A stretch of 64,000 nt of DNA from Patiria pectinifera (Eukaryota; Echinodermata; Asteroidea; Valvatida; Asterinidae): NCBI GenBank assembly GCA_029964075.1, contig CM057135.1, forward strand, positions 8,272,863 to 8,336,862, read 5' to 3'. A program made the translations under genes and the position numbers. Each line of letters starts with the position of its first letter. Position 1 is the stretch's first letter. The notes under the pieces are model-generated. The model did not search any database, had not been told where the DNA came from, and worked only from the letters and a program-made list of their open reading frames with translations. This document shows, piece after piece, positions 11,998 through 20,919 of this stretch.

Positions 11998-13870
11998 ATG
12001 AGTAAATCTAGGAAGTTGGGGAGGACTGGGTGTGTCGATAATGGAGGGACGTACATCCCACCAGACAAGCCCGAGTTCTCGGGGGACTGCACCGGTGATG
12101 GTACGTCACCGCGGCAGCAGTCCCCTTGTCGGCCCCTTCAGCCACTGCCGGCTGTCGGAGCTTACGGACCCGTTGACCAAGCGGGGGGCCGTACAACCCC
12201 ACCGTCTTCGGTCAATTTTCACGAGTCCGCCCAACTTAAGGGGAAACGCACCGGCAAGACAAAGAAATTGTCTGACGCCGGGGCAGTACCCAAAAAGGGA
12301 CGTACGGCAAAAGGTGGCCCTGCTACGGGGCCGCACCGTGCCTGTCCCTGGCCCGTCTACGGGGCACACGCAGCCGGAGGAAGTACTCCTTAATGGCTCA
12401 GTGCACCCAGGCCCACCCAGCCTCGTGATTACCACGATGCCTGGGGATGGGCTTTTATATGGCCGGCTAATCGACCGTACAGCACCTGCCTAATGTTACC
12501 GGCGTGGGGGCGCTGTCGGCCGCCCGGGCTATTGATCGCGTAGAGCCGAATCCCTGGGATTCCCCCGGAGCGTTAACGGGAGCGTTAACGCTACGCTCGG
12601 AGGGCCATGCCTCTACATCGGATTTTATCCGTTGTTCGGGCATCCCCGTGTCCCCGCAATCCTCGGCAACTACTTGCAGTCGTTCTTCAAAAAAGAAAAA
12701 ATCGAAAAAGAACCGCCGTTCCCGCCGTTCTTCGACGAGTTCTAGCGGGTCATCCGGTCGATCACACCGTGGGAAACGCCACAAGGGTGACGACCCGATT
12801 TCACGCGACGATTTTTTGGAGGTTTTTCACTCCCTCGCGGCCTCATTGTCAGGCCGGCAGGGAGACTACGGTCACAGCTGGATGACTCCGGGCCAAAGGG
12901 ACATACCGCACACGGTTAGCCGTGCGCCAGAGTACCCGCCAGAGTTACAGCCTCCACCCGCCAGTCATCACGGCCGTGGTGGGGTGACTACAGACCAGCG
13001 GACAATGCCGTGCACGGAGAGCCGTGCACCGGCGTCCCCGCCCGGTATTAGTTTACACCCATCGGTATCACTAGAGTCTGAGCGGGGCCCGATACCGGGA
13101 CACCGTGACGACGCTGCTTCGCCCCCGGGGCCTGGTTCCCATTCCCCGGTGACAACTCGCCCCCCGTATTCTGACAATTCGGCGGACGAGAGACAGCTGA
13201 CCCACACCATGCAACGTCTATCGGTGGCTGAGACCGAACTCCGCTTGGTTCAACGGGATATGATCAGGGTTCTGAATCTCCCTGCTGGTACCGAACCTCC
13301 TCCTCCTCCTGAGCGTCAGTTGTTCAAGAAGAGATCGGGGCCGACGGCAGAACCGGTCCGGGCTTTTCCCACAATGCCTCTGAACCGCGTGTGCGTTGAT
13401 CACATCGACGGGATAATGCACGGAAAGACATGGAGTGCCTACGCTAAGCGCGTAGACTCGTATTATCATTTTCCCCAAGGGGATTTTGAGAAATATTTCC
13501 AAATCCAGTCCTGCCGGACTCGGCCATTGACAAACTCGCCGCTGACCGAGGGACGGCTTCATCCAAGGTTCCTTTTACGGACAAGACCCGTGGAAAGCTG
13601 GAGGATGTCACCAGTAAAATGGACTCGGCGGCACGCATGGGTATGCGTGCGACGTCCTTTCTTCTTCTCCTATCCGAGTACCTGGCCCTGGGGTATGAAG
13701 AAGATTCGGTGATACCAGCCGACATGATGGTGGCTGCTCTCCACTGCCTCGATCGCGGCCTATGCTCCACTCTCGACCAGTTTGCTAGAGTGTCGACCTT
13801 GGCAACATCGTCACGCCGCGCCAATGTGCTAGATGCGCTTTTCCTCCCTTCACCTGGAGCCAGAGTTGTA
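11998..13870 (+). pseudogene. DIRS gag-like region, frame-disrupted
   Basis: Overlapping open frames at 11998-12393, 12504-13712 and 13619-13870 together form a gag-like protein. The middle frame has a Lys/Arg/Ser-rich basic tract near 12690-12780 and long Pro-rich low-complexity stretches. The third has an ARMGMRATSFLLLL-type helical segment and a SRRANVLDAL motif typical of DIRS gag ends. The switch from the 12504 frame to the 13619 frame needs a frameshift near 13500-13620. The MITE at 13861 interrupts the reading frame, which resumes after 14840. Confidence 0.6.
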
Positions 13871-14839
13871 ACGAGTCACTGATTTTTGTGACTCGAGTCG
13901 AGTCCAGTCCAGTCATTTTAAAGAAGTGACTCGAGTCGAGTCATTAGGTCAACAAGGTCGAGTCGAGTCGAGTCACAGTGTGTGGTCGAGTCGAGTCAAG
14001 TCGAGTCACGAATTTAGCTCGAGTCAATTCGAGTCACAAATATTTGAACACTATATAATAAATTACAATAAAAAGCAACAAACACAAGAGAGAAGAATAC
14101 AAGGCACCAGTCTATTACCAACCAACAGTGTCCATTGCTAGCTCACGTCACGGATAAGAAGATGTGAAACGTCAATCTTATAACTGTTTTGGCTTCGGGT
14201 TTAGATTCTGTTGTTCGCTGATCGCTGACAACGTCAAAACCTAATCACATCATACAAAACTGTTTCTGATTATTTAAAGGTGGTCCAATCCGTATCCATT
14301 TTTTTGTGTGTGTGAAATCGGGACATAAATTTAGCCAGCGTTCCACCAAGAGCTTTATAAGAAATCGCCCGGAACCAATGATGAAACCACGGATTGAGAA
14401 ATGCGTTTTAAGTCTGGTTCCGGGTTTAGCATTACATGCTATAGAACCACAAGGTGGGAGTCCGCGACACGGTGTATGTTTGTTGTATCATTATAGAGGA
14501 AGGAAAACAGACGACCGCTGTATATGAACGTTTATAATTCGCGAACATAACTGACGTGAACAAAAACTGGCAACGCGAACGGCGCGGCGTAAGTCATTGC
14601 AAATGTTTTTCGCAAGTAAGTTTTGCTTTTATTTTTGGGACTCGAGTCTTATTAGCATTCCTCGAGTCGAGTCGAGTCATTCTGATGAGGGACTCGAGTC
14701 GAGTCGAGTCATTTGCCCGCAGTGACTCGAGTCGAGTCGAGTCATTTACCTGTCGGGACTCGAGTCGAGTCGAGTCACCAAAAAATGTGACTCGAGTCGG
14801 ACTCGAGTCGAGTCATTGACTCGAGTCATTACAACTCTG
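13861..14839. mobile_element. hAT-like MITE built of GAGTC/GACTC repeats, nested in DIRS
   Basis: The element starts CAGAGTTGTAACGAGTCA and ends with the inverse TGACTCGAGTCATTACAACTCTG. It is flanked by CCTGGAGC at 13853-13860 and CCTGCAGC at 14840-14847, an 8-bp target duplication with one mismatch, the length hAT transposases make. Both subterminal regions are dense in GACTCGAGTCGAGTC repeats; the middle (about 14060-14640) is unique sequence without a transposase. Removing it restores continuity of the DIRS gag frame. Confidence 0.85.
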
Positions 14840-15640
14840 CCTGCAGCACGTAAGCGTCTCGGCGAACTTCCGTTGTCAGGCCAGGAGGCCATGGAGGCCG
14901 AGGCGAAGCGCCTCAAGGCCACTGAGAAAATAAATCTCAAGAAACCGGCCGAGCCGAAAACCGCGGACAAGACAAAGAAACAGCCCTCCTTTTTCATTCC
15001 CCGGCGCCGCCCCCCAGTCAGAGCGGCCCGTGGTGGGTTTCGTGGGCGCACCGATAAAAGGTCGGCCCGCGTTATTCACAACCACATACCGGACAACAAC
15101 GTCCCCAGTCGGGACGCGGCTTCCGTGCGCCCACTGCCCGGTACACCGGGGCGTGGCGCAAATGACTTATACGTCTCCGGGCAGCCTCCCGCCGTGGGAC
15201 CCGTGGGAGGCCGCCTTCAGGAGTACGTGGGGTCCTGGGTGCAGGTGACTTCCGACCGGTGGGTCCTCGAAACGATCAGCAGCGGTTACGCGCTCGAGTT
15301 TACGAGGACCCCCGTCGGACATGCTTATTCGGACAACGCCCGTACCGCCCGACACAGCAAAACGCTGCTCCCTCGAGGGGGAGATCGACGCCCTCCTTCT
15401 AAAGAGAGCAGTTCGTATTGTCCTCCAAGGGGGGACCCGGGCAGGTTTCATGTCGACCTTCTTCTTGGCCCCCAAGAAGGAGACCGGCGTGTGGCGTCCA
15501 ATATTGAACTTAAAACCCCTCAACAAGTTCATACGTCCGAAACGTTTCCGCATGGAAACGTTGCGGACCATTCTCGAATCGATCATAACGCCAGCGTGGG
15601 CAGCCAGTACAGACTTGAAAGACTTGGCAGACCGATGCGC
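14840..15640 (+). pseudogene. DIRS gag end and N-terminal reverse transcriptase
   Basis: The frame resumes after the MITE with KRLGELPLSGQEAMEAEAKR-type charged helices, then an Arg-rich segment near 15000-15060. A frame change near 15300-15330 leads to the RT fingers, with FFLAPKK, WRPILNLKPLNKF and RMETLR near 15450-15570. The sequence stops at STDLKD near 15620, just where the first catalytic Asp region of RT should continue. The palm with the YxDD box is absent, so the enzyme is inactive. Confidence 0.7.
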
Positions 15641-16320
15641 TGTCGGTGCGGTGGGACGGCCTACTGGCCTACGCCTTCCCACCCATCTCCCTCGTTTCTC
15701 GAGTGCTGACCAAGATCGAGCAGGAGGATTGCCGAATCCTCCTCATAGCCCCGTTCTGGCCCCGCCAGCCGTGGTTTCCCCGGCTCGTCCGACTCATGGT
15801 TCACCGCCCGGTAATTCTACCGAGGAGGGCCGATCTCCTTTATCAGCCAAGCTCGGGAATCAGTCATCAGGCTCTAGGGGATCTTCACCTGACGTGCTGG
15901 GTATTGTCACGCGATCCCTCTGCTCAGCAGGCCTTTCGCGAGGAGCTGCAACAATTGCAGCCCAGTCCCGCAGAGCCTCGACCAGAAAAGGTGTACGATA
16001 GCCGACTACGCCATTTCTTTAAATGGTGTAGACGGCAATCCATTCATCCCCCCAATACTTCTGTAGGGGAAGTGGGGGATTTCCTCCTATACCTTTTTAA
16101 CAGTGGGCTCACGACGGCCACGGTCAAAAATTATCGATCGGCCGTTGCCGCAATCCATCAGGGATTTCCGGACGGTTCCTCCGTTTCCGGCAACCCTGCA
16201 ATTAGCGAACTGATCAAGGGGATGTTTAATACTCGTCCCCCGGTACGCACATTAATGCCATCTTGGGACCTCTTCAGTGTATTATCTACACTGGCGAAGG
16301 CTCCCTTTGAACCAATGAAT
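15640..16320 (+). pseudogene. DIRS RNase H tail and N-terminal tyrosine recombinase
   Basis: Directly after the truncated RT the sequence enters the end of the DIRS RT/RNase H region (WDGLLAYAFPPISL, LLIAPFWPRQPWFPRL near 15650-15790). It then runs into the recombinase core-binding part, with RHFFKWCRRQSIHP and VKNYRSAVAAIHQGF near 16005-16170. Compared with the second DIRS element in this window, roughly 1-1.3 kb covering the RT palm and RNase H is missing between DLKD and this point. The frame ends at 16332, and the catalytic half lies in other frames downstream. Confidence 0.7.
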
Positions 16321-16344
16321 TGCTCAACTTGACAACTCTCCATC

Positions 16345-16855
16345 AAAGTAGCTTTTTTATTGGCTGTCGCTACGTCCCGACGACGTAGCGAACTACACTC
16401 GTTATCGATGCAGACAGGACACATCCGGTGGGAACCGGGGGGTGTCCGCCTGATCCCTACGGCCGGTTTTCTCGCAAAGAACCAGTCGGAGACCTTTACG
16501 CCCCCGGACATCTTTGTCCCTTCGTACGGGACACGACAAATTGTTCATTACAACGACCCCGCCCCATGGGCCGGCGTCCCGCGATACAATCACTCGCTGG
16601 AACGTGACAGCTCTCCGTTCCGTACCGGGCGGCTGGCCAGCGACCCAGGGACCCATTCGAGCGCATGAGGTCAGGAGAGTGTCCATCTCGTGGGCCTTTT
16701 TTAAGGGTGTCCCCCTAGGTGACATCGTCAAGGCAGCCTGCTGGAAGAACCCTAACACGTTCTCCGAATGCTACCTGAAGGATGTCCTCCAGGCAGATGG
16801 CAAGGCTGGAAGAGAAGTGCTACTGGCGGCCAGTCGGGCCTCACGGAAGCACTAA
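16345..16855 (+). pseudogene. DIRS tyrosine recombinase catalytic half, frame-disrupted
   Basis: Two overlapping frames carry the tyrosine-recombinase signature. ATSRRRSEL near 16370-16395 is the first catalytic Arg region. RAHEVRRVSISWAFF near 16655-16700 is the HxxR box. NTFSECYLKDV near 16755-16790 carries the nucleophilic Tyr. A frame change between about 16510 and 16640 separates the first box from the last two. The recombinase normally joins the circular cDNA to the target. Confidence 0.7.
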
Positions 16856-16859
16856 CGGG

Positions 16860-17350
16860 TGAGCATATAAATATACATGTATATATTTCTATGGGCATTA
16901 AGTTTAATGAGGTGTACATGTGTTCATCCCCATAATGGTTACACCCCCCTGACCTTTTGCGCACGAGCTCTTTGGGTTCCACTTACGAGGTGAAGCCTAG
17001 AGCGTCTGGGGTGTTAGGTTTTTTGTTTGGTGTTGTTTGCCTTTGGGCACGCCTCATGTCCTACACCCCTGTAGACATACGGTAATTCACGTATACCCAC
17101 CGCCTTACTCGGTGCGAGTCTATGCATATGTAGTATCCGCTCTACAGGTAAGTAGAGTGATGTAGAACCCCCCCCCCCCCCCCCCCCACAGTAGTGTGGT
17201 TGGGGTCTACGAGCGAATACTTACCTGTAGAGCACCCCTCCCTCCTTCCCCACTATACTCAATTCCTTGAGTGCTTACGCAAGTAACGCTTGAGAAAAAG
17301 AGGACGGTAACGTAGTGCGCATGTCACAGGGCGTCGTGGGTAGGACACGT
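16860..17350. other. DIRS 3' untranslated region with C-tract
   Basis: No coding signal. It contains a run of about 20 C at 17167-17186 and a segment 17118-17240 that recurs at 18238-18316, partly as an inverted copy (GACCCCAACCACACTACTG in the right copy). An internal complementary region is expected here but is not resolved as cleanly as in the second DIRS element. Confidence 0.5.
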
Positions 17351-17394
17351 GAGGGCGCTATTGTATGTAAAACTCTTAGCATATTGCCTGCCGG
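17351..17394 (-). repeat. Right inverted terminal repeat of the first DIRS element
   Basis: Complement of 11788-11831. It overlaps by a few bases the left end of the GTAATTCTGTCCCC MITE, so the exact boundary is uncertain. Confidence 0.75.
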
Positions 17395-18228
17395 TGTGGA
17401 CGGTAATTCTGTCCCCCGGTAAAAGTGTCCGGGGGGACAGAATTACCTAGGTAAAAGTGTCCCCCTGTCCCGTTAATTGTGTCCCCCTCCAGGTAATTCT
17501 GTCCCCTCCAGTTAATTGTGTCCCCCCTGGTTTTGCACGGATAAGTTTTTATATATATGTTATTATAATAAATTCAGCACACAGGTATACATTTTTAGAT
17601 TTTTCCATCCTTCATCAATAATTATCAAAATGAAATTAACGTTTAGATGTTAATCAACCGATCTCTGTTTCTGCAAGAAGGCACGCGTAATAATATTCAA
17701 CCTATGGCTAGCGCGCACGCGCATCAGCCGCCGATACGCGTGTGACTGTCATGGCGGACTTCAATGAGGAGAATTGGCAAAATTATACGCGACACGGGTC
17801 ACCGCGCCGCAGGCCTGCTGCTGGTGCAATGTTGTCCCCGTCCCCGGCCGCGGCCCTGGCGCGGCCCGTAGGTGCGGTATCGCGCGCACGCCCACCATGC
17901 AAATCGTTCGCTCCCGAAGTCGTCATCAAAACGGGAGTTGTGCTTTGACGTAAGCACCATTCCCGAATTTAGCAAGGCGCCGCGCAAAAACAGTTAATAA
18001 CTTCACTAATATACAGTCTGGGTGCTAGACTTGTGACGTTGCACGGGGACACATTTACCAGGAGGGACACATTTAACGTCGTGCACGGGGACATATTTAC
18101 CTAGAGGGGGACAGGTTTACCTAGGTAAAAGTGTCCCCCCGGACAGATTTACCGGGTCACGACCCGGTAGATCTGTCCGGGGGGGACACTTTTACCAGGG
18201 GGGGACAGAATTACCTGCCACACCGGCA
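17389..18228. mobile_element. Foldback MITE of GTAATTCTGTCCCC-type repeats
   Basis: Left end TGCCGGTGTGG at 17389 and right end CCACACCGGCA at 18218-18228 are complementary. Both are followed inward by GGTAATTCTGTCCCCC and GGTAAAAGTGTCC units in opposite orientation. The subterminal blocks consist of repeated GTAAT/GTAAA plus TGTCCCC modules. The roughly 550-bp centre has no convincing gene; the short frame at 17742-17948 shows no known domain. No clear target duplication was seen. Confidence 0.7.
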
Positions 18229-18237
18229 TAGGGAACA

Positions 18238-18316
18238 ATGCATATGTAGTATTCGCTCTACAGGTAAAGTATTCGCTCGTAGACCCCAACCACACTACTG
18301 TGGGGGGGGGGGGGGA
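18238..18316. repeat. Partial inverted copy of 17118-17240
   Basis: The 5' part ATGCATATGTAGTATTCGC repeats 17120-17138 directly. The 3' part, running CTCTACAGGTAAAGTATTCG to a G-tract, is the complement of 17183-17239. The two copies bracket the MITE at 17389-18228. Confidence 0.7.
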
Positions 18317-18342
18317 TTTCGTGCCGTTAAATCAAGTACTAG

Positions 18343-18492
18343 CTGACACTCCAGATTTTATAATTAGCAGTCTTAAATCTTCATTCTATGGTCCCCTTGT
18401 TGCTAATGCCAGTGCTCCTGGATCCACATCACCATCAAGTTCATCAACCATCAAGAACAGGAGGGCCAGCTCTAAGCAAACCCAACTAGCAG
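18343..18492 (+). CDS. Exon of a host-like gene (Ser-rich, first visible)
   Basis: Bounded by a TACTAG acceptor ending at 18342 and a GTTATT donor at 18493. The exon needs one base from an upstream exon and leaves one base for the next, which matches the exon at 20079. It encodes a segment rich in Ser/Pro ending SSSSTIKNRRASSKQTQLA, resembling the next exon's ending and suggesting exon duplication. Upstream exons were not found: the nested DIRS and MITE lie immediately 5', so the gene may be broken or have a long intron. Confidence 0.5.
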
Positions 18493-20078
18493 GTTATTCA
18501 AGGCCTTATACTGTTCATAAAAATAAGGTTTAGCTATCCAATGTTAAACTTGTTTAACAGTGTCAATAGATACTCTAAACTTGTTTAACAAGCTTTCAAA
18601 ACTGGTTCAAACAACAGAATATTGTATGTATTGTGCATCAAGTGCAACGTGGTAATGTGTTTTATAAGTGTTTGCATAGCTGCTCTATATTGCCATACAC
18701 ATGTAAGCAATGGTATATGAAGGGTTTTTAAAGCAGGTAATCTTGCTGTAAAGGGTTAAATGGCCAGACTCCTTGTTTATATCAGCAGAATGCATGGTAT
18801 CATCTTAAAACTGAAGCTCATTGTGTGCATTCCAATGACCCCCCTGTGGGTTGCATTCAAGGGTCACGTATAATTGGGTGACATTGTCTTGAGATTGTAT
18901 TGCAAAATTGCAGTTCACCTTCCTGCTGAACAAAATGAGACAATGGCCTGGTGAACATGGTGAACAATCTTGATAAGCCCAGCATACATAACAGAACATT
19001 ACATTTTGCTGTCGCTAGAAGTGTATCTCCATCTGTGGTTCAGCATTACTGTTGGTCATTTCAAGAGAGACCTGACTATTGACACTTGCAGTCAGGCAGT
19101 GACCCATACAGTCACTTTCTCTCTACTGATCTTTGTTTCGAATTTGAAGACTGATTATTTCCCAGCTTGCTTGGGGCATCATTGTGGGTTTTTAATTCAC
19201 CATTCATTTTAAATACTGCCTCATCCTCAAAGGAATCTTGTTATTTCGCACACTACTCAAGAGGCCACACACAAGATCAGAAGGCAAAAGTTAATGAAGA
19301 ATGTGGATATCGAACGGATGGAAATGAAGGTCCAAACAAATGATCTGAGTGACAGTGGTGGGGCTTAGTCCAACACCATTTAGTCTCCAGCATGTGATCA
19401 AATACTTGCCATTGTCTTTCAGTAATCTCGGTGTCCTTGGCCTTCCTGAAGGTCCCTTGTTGAGGCTGAGGCTGGTTCCATTTGTTACATCGGAAGTGCC
19501 GGTTTTGCACCACAATTGCAAGCCATTGTTGCAAGATGTTGCATTATGTGGATCCAGAACCAATTTTGAGGGGGCCAAAATTTATTTTTGGGTGGCCGAA
19601 AGTTTTACATTTGTTTTCATCTGACCTTTGGCCTTTCTAAGGGGTGTGGTCATATTTTGAGGCTTTTTGCATGTTCTTTGAAGAAAGGGAAAATGCAAAG
19701 CGACCCCACAAAAAGCCTTTCTCATTAAAATTCCCGAGTTCGTCTCTCTTTCTTTCTGTTTAGTACCTGTCATGTAATATTTGTTCCCATATGGGTACAT
19801 TTTTAATTATTTTATTTTATTAAAAACTATATTTTAGTGATTCTGCTCACACGTTTCTACTTTAGTAACATTTTCTTAAGCATGTATGTGATGGCATAGT
19901 AACATTCCAAAATGGCTGCTATAATACCCCAACCCGGTCACTGATAATGCCTTTGGCACAGTCCGGTATTTAACGGCTCTTTTGCAAACACTTGGAATGG
20001 CCATAATCCCACAGTGGCAGCAATCACCCTCAATTTATGATTTTGATATATTTAGTGTTTGATCCTTTCCATTGACAG
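18493..20078 (+). other. Intron of the three-exon gene
   Basis: 1.6 kb between GTTATT and TTGACAG, in matching phase. No other supportable feature; the open frames near 19277-19624 on both strands are mutual shadows without a domain. Confidence 0.45.
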
Positions 20079-20177
20079 ATGGTCCCATTACTTGCGTTTC
20101 TGGATCCTCTTGCTCACTGTCATCAGCACCATCAACCATTAACAGGCAAGCAACCTCCAAGCAACCCTACCAAGCGG
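20079..20177 (+). CDS. Second visible exon of the host-like gene
   Basis: Acceptor ATTGACAG ends at 20078 and donor GTAAAT begins at 20178. The 99-bp exon is phase-compatible on both sides. It encodes another Ser-rich stretch ending STINRQATSKQPYQAG, similar to the end of the previous exon (STIKNRRASSKQ). The two probably arose by exon duplication. Confidence 0.55.
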
Positions 20178-20642
20178 GTAAATTATTCTTGACATATAGT
20201 CTAGTACATGTAGTAGTTGATCGCATCAAAAAGCTTCCTAGTTTCAGGATAAAATACCAATGTGATTTGTTTATCTATACCATAAACCATATTATTCCAA
20301 ATCAACACTGATATTGGCCATTCCTTGATAAGAAGTAATGCAACCTTTTTTACTTTGATGCCCTTAAGGCATCAGGTTCATGGTCTGCTTTGGTCCCAGA
20401 AAATTTCGGATTCAATGTCAAGATGTGATGCGATCTGAGGACAGTTTGACCACTTTTGGAGTCATTGACTTAGCTTTTCTGAGCTTGGGTAAAATTTTGA
20501 TTTGAGGATGCATGTGTGTGAGTGGGGGTGGAAGAGGACAGACAAGTGATATGATGTCTATCTCCCTCCCTGTTCCTATTGAATTCACACCCATAATTAA
20601 ACTATAACTGAACAACCATTAAACAATTGTATTGTGTACTAG

Positions 20643-20866
20643 GTCAAAAAGGTGGAGGAAAAGTGACATGGACAGCTGAAGAAACAACAGCACTGTGGAA
20701 AGAATTGAGGGCGTTCATTGTGGAGGAGAAGGTTCCAGGTATGAACGAGTGTAAGAGGTGCATCGAGGCGTCTGACCCAGTGCTAAACAAACGAAGCTGG
20801 AAGTGTGTCAAATTCAAAGTCTATAATATGATCCAGACAGCTCAAAGAAGAAAGAGAGCTAGATAG
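20643..20866 (+). CDS. Terminal exon with small W/C-rich C-terminal domain
   Basis: The acceptor TACTAG ends at 20642. The joined phase gives GQKGGGKVTWTAEETTALWK, then a helical segment with KVPGMNECKRCIEA and RSWKCVKFKVYNMI, ending in a basic RRKRAR tail before TAG at 20864. The spacing of W, KVPG, C-x2-C and the final W-x3-K-x3-N matches a short C-terminal domain I recall from many uncharacterised fish and invertebrate proteins. It resembles a divergent SANT/Myb-like or zinc-binding fold. The biochemical role is unknown; a nuclear location is a guess from the basic tail. Confidence 0.55.
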
Positions 20867-20913
20867 ATAAATGTGTAGAGCTGGGAACCCAGTGTACTGT
20901 AAGTATAAGAGAC

Positions 20914-20919
20914 CAATAA
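20914..20919 (+). promoter_or_regulatory. Polyadenylation signal AATAAA
   Basis: Lies about 50 bases after the stop codon at 20866, the expected place for the 3' end of the three-exon gene. Confidence 0.55.

Larger units (their letters stand above)
11788..17394 (+). mobile_element. DIRS-like tyrosine-recombinase retrotransposon, internally deleted
   Basis: Inverted terminal repeats are visible. The left end starts CCGGCAGGCAATTTGC at 11788 and continues through TTTTACATACAATAGCG. The right end carries the complement at about 17351-17394, ending GCCTGCCGG. Between them lie a proline/serine-rich gag-like region, a truncated reverse transcriptase and a tyrosine recombinase, all on the plus strand with several frame changes. 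Composition is much more GC-rich than the surroundings. A 979-bp MITE is nested at 13861-14839. DIRS elements insert through a circular intermediate using their tyrosine recombinase rather than a DDE integrase. Confidence 0.8.

Noticed and set aside
12008-13824. Minus-strand frames of 60-126 codons opposite DIRS gag
   Set aside because: They are shadows created by the high GC content; the plus strand carries the gag, RT and recombinase order.
17742-17948. 68-codon frame inside the foldback MITE
   Set aside because: Pro/Ala/Arg-rich from GC content; no domain, and MITEs of this type are non-coding.
19277-19624. Open frames on both strands between exons of the three-exon gene
   Set aside because: They overlap each other, lack splice or domain evidence, and are probably chance.
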